Counted from the first letter of the stretch, positions 34,096 to 44,589 are shown. The stretch: 64,000 nt of DNA from Maritimibacter dapengensis (GCF_019218265.1 NZ_JAHUZE010000004.1:226001-290000); one strand, 5' to 3'. Numbers and translations: made by a program. Notes: a model not told the origin generated them from the letters alone.

Positions 34096-34509
34096 ATGCT
34101 GCAACCTAAGCGCACAAAATTCCGCAAACAGCATAAGGGCCGGATCAAGGGTCAGGCCAAAGGTGGTTCCGATCTGAACTTCGGCACCTACGGCCTCAAG
34201 GCTCTCCAGCCCGAACGCGTCACCGCGCGCCAGATCGAAGCCGCACGTCGTGCCATGACACGTCACATGAAGCGTCAAGGCCGTGTCTGGATCCGCATCT
34301 TCCCCGATGTGGCCGTCTCCTCGAAGCCGGTCGAAGTTCGGATGGGTAAAGGTAAGGGTTCGGTCGACTTCTGGGCTGCCAAGGTCAAGCCGGGCCGGAT
34401 CATGTTCGAGATCGACGGTGTGTCCGACGAAATCGCTCGTGAGGCGCTTCGTCTGGCTGCTATGAAGCTGCCGATCAAGACCCGCACCGTGGTTCGCGAA
34501 GACTGGTAA
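34096..34509 (+). CDS. rplP: 50S ribosomal protein L16
   Basis: 137 residues starting [19 protein letters not shown], with [43 protein letters not shown] precedes the ATG. It is the last gene before the second interruption of the series; rpmC, normally next, is 1.6 kb downstream. Confidence 0.98.
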   Translation: MLQPKRTKFRKQHKGRIKGQAKGGSDLNFGTYGLKALQPERVTARQIEAARRAMTRHMKRQGRVWIRIFPDVAVSSKPVEVRMGKGKGSVDFWAAKVKPGRIMFEIDGVSDEIAREALRLAAMKLPIKTRTVVREDW

Positions 34510-34549
34510 GGTCATTGCCGGGCTGGAGCCCGGCCTGCGGGAAAGTATG

Positions 34550-34584
34550 AAGCCCCCGGCGTTTGCGTCGGGGGCTTTCTTTTT
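34550..34584. terminator. terminator after rplP
   Basis: AAGCCCCCG (34550-34558) pairs with CGGGGGCTT (34569-34577), followed by a T-rich tract. The neighbouring gene is convergent. Confidence 0.85.
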
Positions 34585-34653
34585 GGGGCGCCAAAAATGC
34601 TCGTCAGCAGTAGTGGAGATGCATCGTCTGCGAGTGCCTCCTGACTCTCGCTG

Positions 34654-35067
34654 TCAGGCGGTCGCCTGACGCATCCGCCAACTTGCGAGTCCAAGCCACG
34701 CAACGGAGACGACCATTGAAATGGCGCCTGCAAGGACCAGTGCGGGAGACGCGGAGAGGACGATCTCGGCAACAATTCCGATTGGCATGAGCATCCCGGC
34801 GAGCGCAAGCCATGACACCCATTTCGCGGAGGTCGCGCCGATTGGCAGTTTCAGCAGAAGAAACCCGATCATGACATTCATGAGCGCAAACAGGTTTCCG
34901 TGTACATGGGCGAGCCGTGCCTCGAAATGGGTTCCGAGGCCGTAGTCGGCGATCCACTGTTCCTTACCGGGCGCGAAATCACGCAGGTAGATCAGCAGGA
35001 ATCCGTAAGCCATGAAAGCCGCAAGAAATAAAAGACCTGCGGCGATATTGGTTTTTCCGTGGTTCAT
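34654..35067 (-). CDS. Small membrane protein, four predicted spans
   Basis: 137 residues from ATG 35067, with GGGAGGG before it. Four hydrophobic segments (about residues 8-28, 52-74, 83-104, 108-129) and His/Asn-rich loops (HFEARLAHVHGNLFALMN) are visible. The polar histidines near the second span could bind a cofactor or metal, but no family was recognised. It lies downstream of a TIGR02466-type gene on the same strand, separated by a terminator-like AT-rich segment. Confidence 0.65.
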   Translation of the reverse strand: MNHGKTNIAAGLLFLAAFMAYGFLLIYLRDFAPGKEQWIADYGLGTHFEARLAHVHGNLFALMNVMIGFLLLKLPIGATSAKWVSWLALAGMLMPIGIVAEIVLSASPALVLAGAISMVVSVAWLGLASWRMRQATA

Positions 35068-35179
35068 GATGAACCCTCCCTTCCACATGCGCGGTCGGTC
35101 CGGGAGCGGCCCGACGACGCATGTAAAAGGGTAAGTGCTCGTCTGCGTCAGGATACTTGATGAAAGTCAAAACATATAT

Positions 35180-35203
35180 AAAAAAACGAATATTAAAAAT
35201 TCG
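35180..35203 (-). terminator. AT-rich terminator for the minus-strand oxygenase gene
   Basis: On the minus strand CGAAT (35203-35199) pairs with ATTCG (35191-35187), followed by seven T residues (35186-35180). The stem is short but the T-run is strong. The surrounding 35160-35210 is conspicuously AT-rich for this genome. Confidence 0.5.
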
Positions 35204-35228
35204 CGCACAGGCACCGCTCTGGCCGCTG

Positions 35229-35849
35229 TCAGACCCACTTGTAATTGAAACTGACCGACACCCGGTCGTCCTCGGACATGTTCATCGGCACCTCGTGGCG
35301 CAGCCAGCTTTCCCACAAGAACACGTCGCCGACTCTGGGTTTGACGAAGATGAAGGTTTGCAAATCCTCCCGACCGCCTTTCTTGCGGGGCGGTGACGCC
35401 ATCATGCGGGCGGAGCGGGGGTCTTCAAGCTTCAGAGCCGACGTGCCCTCCGGCATCGAGACATAGGTCGTGCCGGAGATCACCGAGTGGGGGTGAAGGT
35501 GCGAGCTATGGGTTCCGCCCTCTGGCAGGATGTTGATCCACAGGTCTTCGAGTTCAAGGTGACCATCGCCAAGGTCGAAGTCGAGCTCGTCAGCGAAAGC
35601 GGCCACATGTTTGTCGAGCGCCTCCTTGATCTGCGCAAAGACAGGGAAGCGCCAGGGCAGGTCGGTGAGCGACGCATAGGACGTGTAGCCGGGATACCCT
35701 TCGCGCTCGCACCAATCCTGTCCGGCTTCGTCATCTTCGGCGATTGAATAACACGAGGCTTCAAGCTCGTCCGGGTCGATGGGATCACCAAGGTCCGAGA
35801 GCTTGGCATGGTAGAGGCGGGTGACGAACAGAGATTTGATATCGGCCAT
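35229..35849 (-). CDS. TIGR02466-type protein, putative 2-oxoglutarate/Fe(II) oxygenase
   Basis: 206 residues. The double-stranded beta-helix region has LEDLWINILPEGGTHSSHLHPHSVISGTTYVSMPEG, with H117, H119 and H121 as candidate metal ligands. Further on are H185 in SWLRHEVP and R196 in DDRVSVSFNYKW, where the distal His and the 2-oxoglutarate-binding Arg are expected. The family is recognised, but its substrate is not known. The gene is in the rplP|rpmC gap, divergent from rpmC. Confidence 0.75.
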   Translation of the reverse strand: MADIKSLFVTRLYHAKLSDLGDPIDPDELEASCYSIAEDDEAGQDWCEREGYPGYTSYASLTDLPWRFPVFAQIKEALDKHVAAFADELDFDLGDGHLELEDLWINILPEGGTHSSHLHPHSVISGTTYVSMPEGTSALKLEDPRSARMMASPPRKKGGREDLQTFIFVKPRVGDVFLWESWLRHEVPMNMSEDDRVSVSFNYKWV

Positions 35850-36005
35850 GTTCGCCTCATACCTTCATTCGCAATGACGGTCCATTCCCAGCGGATCTTG
35901 GCATAGGCCGCTGAGTTTTCGGGCTTGGAATGAGGTCGAAACCGGGTTCGATGTTCGCGACCACGCAAAAAACGACGATTCCAGCGGTTAATCCAGACAG
36001 GGGGC

Positions 36006-36034
36006 TTGCTTTGCAGGGGCTTTGGTCGTATTTG
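36006..36034 (+). promoter_or_regulatory. candidate promoter of the rpmC-rpmD block
   Basis: TTGCTT (36006-36011), a 17-bp spacer and TATTTG (36029-36034). The leader to rpmC is about 93 nt. Within it CACCAGA (36054-36060) can pair with TCTGGTG (36108-36114), close to the ribosome-binding site. Confidence 0.45.
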
Positions 36035-36133
36035 GCCCCCTCATCACGAACTCCACCAGATTCGCGGTGACCCCTTTCGTGCGTGCACGGAACCACCCGG
36101 GGGGCCGTCTGGTGATGTGGAAAGGAAAAGGCG

Positions 36134-36340
36134 ATGAACGCCCAGGAACTTCGCGACAAGAGCGCGGAACAGTTGAAAGATCAGCTGGCCGAACTCAAGA
36201 AAGAAGCCTTTAACCTGCGCTTCCAGCAGGCTACCGGCCAACTCGAAAGCACCGCCCGTATGCGAACCGTCAAGCGCGACGTGGCCCGTGTGAAAACCAT
36301 TCTGAACGAAAAGGCAGCCGCTGCTGCCGGCGACGCTTAA
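36134..36340 (+). CDS. rpmC: 50S ribosomal protein L29
   Basis: 68 residues: [39 protein letters not shown], the two-helix hairpin of L29 at the tunnel exit. It opens the third ribosomal block. AAGGAAAAGG precedes the ATG. Confidence 0.97.
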   Translation: MNAQELRDKSAEQLKDQLAELKKEAFNLRFQQATGQLESTARMRTVKRDVARVKTILNEKAAAAAGDA

Positions 36341-36352
36341 GGAGCCTGATTG

Positions 36353-36583
36353 ATGCCCAAACGTATCCTGCAAGGCACCGTGACTTCGGACCAGAACGCA
36401 CAGACCGTGACCGTCCTCGTCGAGCGCCGTTTCAAGCACCCGCTGCTTCAGAAGACTGTCCGGAAATCCAAGAAATACCGGGCACACGACGAGAACGACA
36501 CGTTCAAAGTCGGCGACACCGTCCGCATTCAGGAATGCGCGCCGAAGTCGAAAACCAAACGCTGGGAGGTCATCACCGCCTAA
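36353..36583 (+). CDS. rpsQ: 30S ribosomal protein S17
   Basis: 76 residues from ATG 36353 (a TTG directly upstream is in frame but unlikely). [47 protein letters not shown] is the OB-fold of S17. GGAG lies before the start. Confidence 0.97.
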   Translation: MPKRILQGTVTSDQNAQTVTVLVERRFKHPLLQKTVRKSKKYRAHDENDTFKVGDTVRIQECAPKSKTKRWEVITA

Positions 36584-36662
36584 TCGCGGCTGACAATCCA
36601 GTTCGATCGAAACCAGGGGGCTATGACGCCAGAGGCCAGCCCCACAGGTCAGGAGAAACCCT

Positions 36663-37031
36663 ATGATCCAGATGCAGACCAATCTGGATGTTGCTGACAA
36701 CTCCGGCGCCCGCCGGGTTCAGTGCATCAAGGTCCTGGGTGGTTCCAAGCGTAAATACGCGTCCGTTGGCGACATCATCGTCGTCTCGGTGAAGGAAGCC
36801 ATCCCGCGCGGTCGCGTGAAAAAAGGCGACGTCCGCAAAGCCGTCGTCGTGCGCACCGCCAAGGAAGTCCGTCGTGACGACGGCACCGCGATCCGGTTCG
36901 ACCGGAACGCTGCCGTGATCCTCAACAACAACAACGAGCCGGTCGGCACCCGTATCTTCGGGCCGGTGGTTCGTGAGCTGCGCGCGAAGAACTTCATGAA
37001 GATCATCTCGCTCGCTCCGGAGGTGCTCTGA
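36663..37031 (+). CDS. rplN: 50S ribosomal protein L14
   Basis: 122 residues opening [33 protein letters not shown], with the conserved [13 protein letters not shown] end. AGGAGA precedes it. The 79-bp gap to rpsQ has no gene. Its stop overlaps the rplX start by 1 bp. Confidence 0.98.
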   Translation: MIQMQTNLDVADNSGARRVQCIKVLGGSKRKYASVGDIIVVSVKEAIPRGRVKKGDVRKAVVVRTAKEVRRDDGTAIRFDRNAAVILNNNNEPVGTRIFGPVVRELRAKNFMKIISLAPEVL

Positions 37032-37336
37032 TGGCTGCGAAACTTCAAAAAGGCGACAAGGTCGTCGTGCTCGCCGGCAAGGACAAAGGCAAAGAGGGTG
37101 AAATCACCTCCGTGTCGCCGAAGACCGGCAAAGCTGTCGTGGACGGTGTGAACATGGCGATCCGCCACACCCGTGCGAGCCAGTCGAACCAGGGCGGCCG
37201 CCTTCCCAAGGCGATGCCGATCGACCTGTCGAACCTCGCTCTGCTCGACAAGAACGGCAAACCGACCCGCGTTGGCTTCAAGACGGAAGGCGACAAGAAG
37301 GTCCGTTTCGCCAAGACGACGGGAGACGTGATCTGA
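37031..37336 (+). CDS. rplX: 50S ribosomal protein L24
   Basis: 101 residues. [25 protein letters not shown] is the KOW motif of L24, an early assembly protein. It overlaps rplN and rplE by 1 bp on each side. Confidence 0.98.
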   Translation: MAAKLQKGDKVVVLAGKDKGKEGEITSVSPKTGKAVVDGVNMAIRHTRASQSNQGGRLPKAMPIDLSNLALLDKNGKPTRVGFKTEGDKKVRFAKTTGDVI

Positions 37337-37899
37337 TGCTGGACACTGCCAACTACACCCCGCGCCTCAAGGCAGCCTATCGCGAGACGATCAAGGCCGC
37401 TCTGAAGGAAGAATTCGGCTATTCGAACGACCACCAGATCCCGCGTCTGGACAAGATCGTTCTGAACATCGGCTGTGGCGCCGAGGCCGTTAAGGACTCC
37501 AAGAAGGCGAAATCGGCTCAGGAAGATCTCACGAAGATCGCTGGCCAGCTCGCCGTCACCACCAAGGCCAAGAAATCCATCGCAGGTTTCCGCGTTCGCG
37601 AGGAAATGCCGCTGGGTGCCAAGGTCACGCTGCGTGGCGACCGGATGTATGAATTCCTCGACCGTCTGATCACGATCGCCATGCCGCGCGTTCGTGACTT
37701 CCGCGGCGTGCCGGGGACCTCTTTCGATGGCCGTGGCAACTACGCCATGGGTCTGAAAGAGCACATCGTGTTCCCGGAAATCGACTTCGACAAAGTCGAC
37801 GAAGTCTGGGGCATGGACATCATCATCACCACCACCGCGAAAACCGACGCTGAAGCCAAGAGCCTGTTGAAGCACTTCAACATGCCCTTCAACAGCTGA
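37336..37899 (+). CDS. rplE: 50S ribosomal protein L5
   Basis: 187 residues. The typical segments are [44 protein letters not shown] and [30 protein letters not shown]5 binds 5S rRNA and contacts the P-site tRNA. Confidence 0.98.
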   Translation: MLDTANYTPRLKAAYRETIKAALKEEFGYSNDHQIPRLDKIVLNIGCGAEAVKDSKKAKSAQEDLTKIAGQLAVTTKAKKSIAGFRVREEMPLGAKVTLRGDRMYEFLDRLITIAMPRVRDFRGVPGTSFDGRGNYAMGLKEHIVFPEIDFDKVDEVWGMDIIITTTAKTDAEAKSLLKHFNMPFNS

Positions 37900-37916
37900 T
37901 CCTTGGAGACCGAATA

Positions 37917-38222
37917 ATGGCCAAAAAATCCATGATCGCGCGTGAAGCCAAGCGTCAGAAGCTGGTGGAAAAGTACGCTGAGAAGCGTGCCGCGCTGAAA
38001 GAAATCATCAACGACGAATCGAAGCCGATGGAAGACCGCTTCCGCGCCTCGCTCAAGCTCGCGAAGCTGCCGCGCAATTCCTCGCCGACCCGTCTTCACA
38101 ACCGTTGCCAGCTGACTGGCCGTCCGCATGCGTATTACCGCAAGCTGAAGGTCAGCCGGATCGCGCTGCGGGACCTCGGCTCTAATGGCCAGGTTCCCGG
38201 CCTGGTGAAATCGAGCTGGTAA
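37917..38222 (+). CDS. rpsN: 30S ribosomal protein S14
   Basis: 101 residues, the long zinc-free form (no CxxC pairs). [43 protein letters not shown] is the conserved C-terminal half. Confidence 0.97.
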   Translation: MAKKSMIAREAKRQKLVEKYAEKRAALKEIINDESKPMEDRFRASLKLAKLPRNSSPTRLHNRCQLTGRPHAYYRKLKVSRIALRDLGSNGQVPGLVKSSW

Positions 38223-38234
38223 GGAGGGAAAGCA

Positions 38235-38627
38235 ATGAACGATCCTATCGGCGATATGCTCACCCGTATCCGCAACGCGCAATTGCGCGGCAAGTCAACC
38301 GTCTCGACGCCGGCCTCGAAGCTGCGCGCCTGGGTTCTGGACGTGCTTGCGGACGAAGGCTACATCCGTGGCTATGAAGAAGGTAAGAACGAGCTCGGCC
38401 ACCCGACGCTCGAGATCAGCCTGAAATACTTCGATGGCACCCCCGTCATTCGCGAGCTCAAGCGGGTCTCGACCCCCGGCCGCCGCGTCTACATGGGCGC
38501 CAAGGAGATCCCGCAGGTCCGTCAGGGCCTTGGTGTCTCGATTGTCTCCACGCCGAAAGGCGTCATGTCCGATGCAAACGCTCGTAGCCAGAATGTTGGC
38601 GGCGAAGTGCTTTGCACGGTATTCTAA
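38235..38627 (+). CDS. rpsH: 30S ribosomal protein S8
   Basis: 130 residues: [38 protein letters not shown] at the start and [32 protein letters not shown] at the end. In E. coli S8 is the autoregulator of the spc operon; here the corresponding genes rplX-rplE are directly upstream. AAGGAGGG precedes the ATG. Confidence 0.98.
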   Translation: MNDPIGDMLTRIRNAQLRGKSTVSTPASKLRAWVLDVLADEGYIRGYEEGKNELGHPTLEISLKYFDGTPVIRELKRVSTPGRRVYMGAKEIPQVRQGLGVSIVSTPKGVMSDANARSQNVGGEVLCTVF

Positions 38628-38639
38628 GGAGGTCTGGTA

Positions 38640-39173
38640 ATGTCTCGTATTGGCAAACGTCCGGTCGAGCTCCCCTCGGGCGTCACCGCGTCCCTGTCGG
38701 GTCAGACCGTTGAAGTCAAAGGGCCCAAGGGCACCCGCACCTTCACCGCAACCGACGATGTCACGATCAAGATCGATGACAGCGTCGTGACGGTGGAACC
38801 GCGCGGGAAGTCCAAGCGTGCGCGCCAGCAGTGGGGCATGTCCCGCACGATGGTTGCGAACATGGTTCAGGGCGTCACCGACGGCTTCAAGAAAGAGCTG
38901 GAGATCAACGGTGTTGGTTACCGTGCCCAGATGCAGGGCAACACGCTCAAACTCAACCTCGGCTACTCGCATGACGTCGATTTCGAAGCTCCGGAAGGCG
39001 TGACCATCACCGCTCCGAAGCAGACGGAAATCGTCGTGGAAGGTGCCGATCAGCAGCTCGTCGGCCAGGTTGCGGCAAATATCCGCGAATGGCGTGCTCC
39101 CGAGCCCTACAAAGGCAAGGGGATCAAGTACAAAGACGAGTATATCTTCCGCAAGGAAGGCAAGAAGAAGTAA
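38640..39173 (+). CDS. rplF: 50S ribosomal protein L6
   Basis: 177 residues. [31 protein letters not shown] opens the first repeat; the second ends [32 protein letters not shown] precedes the ATG. Confidence 0.98.
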   Translation: MSRIGKRPVELPSGVTASLSGQTVEVKGPKGTRTFTATDDVTIKIDDSVVTVEPRGKSKRARQQWGMSRTMVANMVQGVTDGFKKELEINGVGYRAQMQGNTLKLNLGYSHDVDFEAPEGVTITAPKQTEIVVEGADQQLVGQVAANIREWRAPEPYKGKGIKYKDEYIFRKEGKKK

Positions 39174-39184
39174 GGACGCGAAAA

Positions 39185-39544
39185 ATGGCAAACAGCAAAC
39201 GAGACCTGTTTCTGAAGCGCCGTCTGCGCGTTCGGAACAAGCAGCGGAAAGTGAACCCCGGCAAGATGCGCCTTTCGGTTCACCGCTCGAACAAGAACAT
39301 CAGCGTTCAGCTGATCGACGACGTGAACGGCAAGACGCTCGCCGCAGCCTCTTCTCTCGAGAAGGATCTGGGCATCGTCGGCAAGAACAACGTGGATGCG
39401 GCCTCGAAGGTCGGTGCCGCGATTGCCGAGCGCGCCAAGAAAGCCGGTGTGGAAGAATGCTACTTCGACCGTGGCGGCTTCCTGTTTCATGGCAAAGTGA
39501 AGGCTCTGGCCGACGCTGCGCGTGAAGGCGGTCTGAAGTTCTGA
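39185..39544 (+). CDS. rplR: 50S ribosomal protein L18
   Basis: 119 residues from ATG 39185. [42 protein letters not shown] and the C-terminal [29 protein letters not shown] match L18, the 5S rRNA-binding protein. The 111-bp gap to rpsE holds no gene. Confidence 0.98.
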   Translation: MANSKRDLFLKRRLRVRNKQRKVNPGKMRLSVHRSNKNISVQLIDDVNGKTLAAASSLEKDLGIVGKNNVDAASKVGAAIAERAKKAGVEECYFDRGGFLFHGKVKALADAAREGGLKF

Positions 39545-39655
39545 TGACTTGAGAGGGGCGGGTGACCGCCCCTCCGATGATCCGGGGGTCCTTGTGGCTC
39601 ACCAGGATTGATTTTGACGGCGCGCGAGCGCGCCACCTGATGAAGGAAATGCCAG

Positions 39656-40234
39656 ATGGCAGAACGTGACAATCGCCGGAACAATCGCCGCGACCGCGAC
39701 GAAACCCCGGAATTCGCCGATCGCCTGGTTGCGATCAACCGTGTGTCCAAGACCGTGAAGGGTGGTAAGCGTTTCGGCTTTGCAGCTCTCGTCGTCGTGG
39801 GCGATCAGAAAGGCCGCGTCGGTTTCGGCAAAGGTAAAGCCAAAGAGGTCCCCGAGGCGATCCGCAAGGCGACCGAAGCCGCCAAGCGCAACATGGTGCG
39901 CGTGCCGCTTAAAGAGGGCCGGACGCTGCACCACGACATCGACGGTCGCCACGGTGCTGGCCGCGTCGTGATGCGCACCGCTCCGCAAGGTACCGGGATC
40001 ATCGCCGGTGGTCCGATGCGTGCCGTGTTCGAAATGCTCGGCGTTCAGGACGTGGTCGCGAAGTCGGTCGGGTCGCAGAACCCCTACAACATGATCCGCG
40101 CAACGCTGAACGGTCTCTCGAAAGAGCAGTCCCCGCGTTCCGTCGCGCAGCGCCGCGGCAAGAAAGTCGCCGACATCCTGCCCGCCCGTGACGAGGCGCC
40201 GCAAGAGTCGAGCCAAGTGGCTGAGGAGGCCTGA
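39656..40234 (+). CDS. rpsE: 30S ribosomal protein S5
   Basis: 192 residues. The RNA-binding part [53 protein letters not shown] contains the loop linked to spectinomycin action, and its residues look ordinary. The C-terminal tail is Glu/Ala-rich and longer than in E. coli. Confidence 0.98.
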   Translation: MAERDNRRNNRRDRDETPEFADRLVAINRVSKTVKGGKRFGFAALVVVGDQKGRVGFGKGKAKEVPEAIRKATEAAKRNMVRVPLKEGRTLHHDIDGRHGAGRVVMRTAPQGTGIIAGGPMRAVFEMLGVQDVVAKSVGSQNPYNMIRATLNGLSKEQSPRSVAQRRGKKVADILPARDEAPQESSQVAEEA

Positions 40235-40239
40235 GAGAC

Positions 40240-40428
40240 ATGGCGAAAACCATCGTTGTCAAACAGATCGGCTCCCCGATCCGGCGCCCCGCCAAACAGC
40301 GCGACACGCTGAAGGGCCTGGGCCTCAACAAGATGCACAAGACCCGCGAGCTGGAGGATACCCCCTCCGTGCGTGGCATGGTCAATTCCATCCCGCACCT
40401 CGTCCAGATCGTGGAAGAGCGCGGATAA
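40240..40428 (+). CDS. rpmD: 50S ribosomal protein L30
   Basis: 62 residues: [62 protein letters not shown], a complete L30. It ends the third ribosomal block; rplO, normally adjacent, is 1.2 kb away. Confidence 0.97.
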   Translation: MAKTIVVKQIGSPIRRPAKQRDTLKGLGLNKMHKTRELEDTPSVRGMVNSIPHLVQIVEERG

Positions 40429-40457
40429 GATCAGTGGGTGGGTCTTATCCACCCTAC
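40423..40457 (+). repeat. intergenic palindrome after rpmD
   Basis: GGGTGG (40436-40441) pairs with CCACCC (40449-40454), followed by TAC. An alternative stem pairs GGATAAG (40423-40429) with CTTATCC (40444-40450). The CCACCCTAC end resembles the CGCACCCTACC segment between fusA and tuf. Confidence 0.5.
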
Positions 40458-40472
40458 CTTTGAATTTGAGAG

Positions 40473-40501
40473 CACCCCGGCCAGGTTTGACCGGGGTGTT
40501 T
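40473..40501 (+). terminator. terminator after rpmD
   Basis: CACCCCGG (40473-40480) pairs with CCGGGGTG (40491-40498), followed by TTT. Confidence 0.75.
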
Positions 40502-40630
40502 CGCTTTCCAGGCTCCCCATCGAGTGGATGGGATTCTCACCCCTCCGTGATCTACAGCCTAGGAATGTGAACGCAGCTTCGTCTCGCGCGTAGTACCCTG
40601 TAGCTAACAAAGCCAACAGGGAGAGACAAA

Positions 40631-41416
40631 ATGCAGACGACGAGACGTACATTCCTCACCGGCGCGGCGGCCGCGACCGGTGCGATTACCATTCTGCCAT
40701 ATGCGAGCATGGCGGCGAGCCATTCGTCCAACATGTTCCAGACGGACGGCGGCGACATCTCCGTGCACCCGGTGTCCCACGCCTCATTTGTCATGGAGAC
40801 GCCGATGGGCGTGATCTACGTGGACCCGGTCGGGGCTGCGGAGGATTATGCCGATTTCCCCGCGCCCGACCTGATCCTCGTGACGCACGAACATGGTGAC
40901 CATTACAGCGCCGATGTTTTGTCAGCGATCAAGGGTGAGGCGCATCTCATCACCAACCCGGCGGTGAACGGGATGCTTCCCGAGGACTTGGCCGAAGGGG
41001 CCGAAAGCATCGGCAATGGCGAGACGACCGACTGGAACGGTCTGACCATCGACGCGATTCCAGCCTACAACATCACGGAGGGCAGGACGGATTTCCATCC
41101 CGAAGGGCGCGACAACGGTTACGTGCTGAGTTTCGAGGGCTTCCGGGTCTATGTCTCTGGTGACACCGAGGACACTCCCGAGATGCGTGCGCTCGAAGAT
41201 ATCGACCTCGCCTTCGTATGCATGAACCTGCCATTCACGATGGATGCCGAAGCAGCGGCGAGCGCGGTGTCGGAGTTCGCGCCGACATACGTATACCCGT
41301 ATCACTACCGCGGCCGTGACGACGGCACACAGGATCCGGAGGACTTCGCCGCCATGCTCGAAGGCGATACCGAGGTCAAGATGGGCGGCTGGTACGGCGA
41401 AGGCGACATGGGCTGA
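40631..41416 (+). CDS. Tat-exported metallo-beta-lactamase-fold hydrolase (UlaG-like)
   Basis: 261 residues. A clear twin-arginine signal (TTRRTFLTGAAAATGA, then ASMAAS) opens the protein. The metal-binding motif THEHGDH (H86, H88, D90, H91) and the later YVSGDTED follow, with H50 in SHASFVMETPMGVIYVDPVG typical of the UlaG-like subgroup. It should act in the periplasm with bound metal; the substrate cannot be told. It is a single gene between terminators in the rpmD|rplO gap. GGGAGAG precedes the ATG. Confidence 0.85.
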   Translation: MQTTRRTFLTGAAAATGAITILPYASMAASHSSNMFQTDGGDISVHPVSHASFVMETPMGVIYVDPVGAAEDYADFPAPDLILVTHEHGDHYSADVLSAIKGEAHLITNPAVNGMLPEDLAEGAESIGNGETTDWNGLTIDAIPAYNITEGRTDFHPEGRDNGYVLSFEGFRVYVSGDTEDTPEMRALEDIDLAFVCMNLPFTMDAEAAASAVSEFAPTYVYPYHYRGRDDGTQDPEDFAAMLEGDTEVKMGGWYGEGDMG

Positions 41417-41459
41417 GGCAGCGATCAAGTCAGATCAATGACCGCCCTCTGCTGAACAC

Positions 41460-41488
41460 AAGCCCCGGTCGTTTGCCGGGGCTTGTTT
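41460..41488 (+). terminator. terminator after the UlaG-like gene
   Basis: AAGCCCCGG (41460-41468) pairs with CCGGGGCTT (41476-41484), followed by GTTT. Its tail overlaps the -35 box of the next promoter. Confidence 0.8.
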
Positions 41489-41511
41489 CCTTTGGTTCAA
41501 GCGTCTATACG
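41483..41511 (+). promoter_or_regulatory. candidate promoter of rplO-secY-adk
   Basis: TTGTTT (41483-41488), a 17-bp spacer and TATACG (41506-41511); the -10 is the same hexamer as in the rpsL promoter. Confidence 0.5.
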
Positions 41512-41608
41512 CGCCCGGTGCGGGAAACGCCCGCGCAGAATCAAATCAAGAAACGCCGTGGTTGGCCCATCTCGCTTCGCGGGCCACATCCGGCAAAGGA
41601 GAAGCGAT

Positions 41609-42070
41609 ATGAAACTCAATGAACTCCGGGACAACCCCGGTGCCGTCAAGAAACGTATGCGCGTGGGCCGTGGTCCCGGTTCCGGCAAGGGTAAGACCGC
41701 CGGCCGTGGTATCAAAGGTCAGAAGTCGCGTTCGGGTGTGGCCATCGCAGGCTACGAAGGCGGCCAGATGCCCCTTTACCAGCGTCTTCCCAAGCGCGGC
41801 TTCAACAAGCCGAACCGCAAGAAGTACGCTGTCGTGAACCTTGGCATCATCCAGAAATTCATCGACGCAAAGAAACTGTCCGGCGACATCACCGAGGACA
41901 GCCTTGTCGAGGCCGGCGTCGTTCGCCGCAAACTCGACGGTGTGCGTGTTCTCGCCAAAGGCGACTACAACGCCAAGGCGAACATCACCGTGACCGGTGC
42001 GTCGAAATCCGCGATCGAAGCCGTCGAAAAGGCGGGTGGCAAGCTCACCACGGCTTCTGCGGCAGAGTAA
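41609..42070 (+). CDS. rplO: 50S ribosomal protein L15
   Basis: 153 residues from ATG 41609, with AAAGGAG before it. [41 protein letters not shown] is the Gly/Arg-rich N-terminus of L15, and [19 protein letters not shown] follows. It heads a block with secY and adk, as in the spc operon. Confidence 0.98.
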   Translation: MKLNELRDNPGAVKKRMRVGRGPGSGKGKTAGRGIKGQKSRSGVAIAGYEGGQMPLYQRLPKRGFNKPNRKKYAVVNLGIIQKFIDAKKLSGDITEDSLVEAGVVRRKLDGVRVLAKGDYNAKANITVTGASKSAIEAVEKAGGKLTTASAAE

Positions 42071-42170
42071 CGCTTGTCGGGGGCGATCACGCCCCTTAGA
42101 TATGCGCACGACCTATAGCGCCGCCGGAGCCGGGTACGGTCCGGCGGCGTTTTCCTGAACAGGGGGCCAC

Positions 42171-43543
<1,373 letters not shown>

Positions 43544-43547
<4 letters not shown>

Positions 43548-44119
43548 ATATCATACTTCTTGGACCGCCGGGTGCGGGCAAAGGCACGCAAGCGGCCAAG
43601 CTCGTGGAGGAGCGCGACATGATCCAGTTGTCGACCGGCGATATGCTTCGGGCGGCGCGGACATCGGGTACTGACATGGGAAACAAGGTCGCCGCGATCA
43701 TGGACGCGGGCGAGCTTGTGACCGATGAGATCGTGATTGGTCTGATCCGTGAGCAGCTCGAAGGCGACAAGAAGGGCGGCTTCATTTTCGACGGCTTCCC
43801 GCGCACGCTCGCGCAGGCAGACGCACTTGGCGAGCTTCTCAAGGAGCAGGGTGAAAGCCTTGACGCGGTGATCGAAATGCAGGTCGAGGACGACGTGCTT
43901 GTCGGCCGCATCGTTGGTCGCGCGGAAGAGGCACGCGCTGCAGGTAAAGAAGCCCGTGCGGACGACAACGAGGAAAGCCTCAAGATACGTCTTATGGAAT
44001 ACTATAAAAAGACGTCGCCGCTGATCGGCTACTATTACGCCAAAGGTGACTTGCAGTCGATCGACGGCCTTGCCTCCATCGACGAGGTGGCCGGTTCGAT
44101 CGCGAAGATTCTGGGCTGA
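43544..44119 (+). CDS. adk: Adenylate kinase (short form)
   Basis: 191 residues. The P-loop [10 protein letters not shown] (about 7-16), [23 protein letters not shown] and the closing lid segment with [16 protein letters not shown] are present. The lid lacks the 25-30 residue insertion and zinc-type Cys of long adenylate kinases. It balances AMP, ADP and ATP in the cytoplasm. Coupled to secY by ATGA. Confidence 0.97.
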
Positions 44120-44139
44120 GCGAACACGTCAGAGCTAAG

Positions 44140-44178
44140 AAAAGACCCTCCGAAGGTTGCGCCTTCGGAGGGTCTTTT
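44140..44178. terminator. strong bidirectional terminator after adk
   Basis: A perfect 17-bp stem (44140-44156 with 44162-44178) around a five-base loop, with A4 on the left and T4 on the right. It serves adk and the convergent BLUF gene. Confidence 0.95.
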
Positions 44179-44193
44179 CACTTTGATTGTTCC

Positions 44194-44589
44194 TCAAGCT
44201 GCGGTTTGGGCCAACTCACGCAACTTGCCAAGCATGGCAGACCAGACGATGTCATCACCGGCTTTCGGGTCCTGCATCGCTTCGATCTCGGCTCGGGGGA
44301 TCGGGCCGGACCCCATTGCCCATGAGCCGAACGAGCGTTCGGCGGCGGGCTGTTTGGGCCATTCTGACGTGATCTCGTGGCGAGAGTCGCCACGGATCAG
44401 GTTCATGACGATGTCCAGCTTGTCCTCCTCACCTTCGAGGATCTGGAGGAAGGAGTGTTCGGTTCGAAACAAGAAACCTGTGAGACCCATTTCCTCATTG
44501 CGCGCTTGCGCGGATGCGAGGATGAGTGCGTCGCTCTCGTGCCCTTTCGGGTGTTTCGAGCGGCTGAGATACATAATTTGGCAGAGCAT
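44194..44589 (-). CDS. BLUF-domain blue-light sensor protein
   Basis: 131 residues from ATG 44589. The domain begins MLCQIMYLSRS and continues NEEMGLTGFLF, SFLQILEGEEDKLDIVMNLIRGDSRH and SFGSWAMG. Tyr7, Asn31, Gln49, Trp90 and Met92 stand exactly 14 positions before Tyr21, Asn45, Gln63, Trp104 and Met106 of AppA, so the full flavin photocycle set is kept. A short C-terminal helix is all that follows, so any output must be through protein contact. The start is chosen on domain limits; an open frame extends to 44817 but is not needed, and the ribosome-binding site is weak. It sits alone between adk and rpsM. Confidence 0.92.
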   Translation of the reverse strand: MLCQIMYLSRSKHPKGHESDALILASAQARNEEMGLTGFLFRTEHSFLQILEGEEDKLDIVMNLIRGDSRHEITSEWPKQPAAERSFGSWAMGSGPIPRAEIEAMQDPKAGDDIVWSAMLGKLRELAQTAA

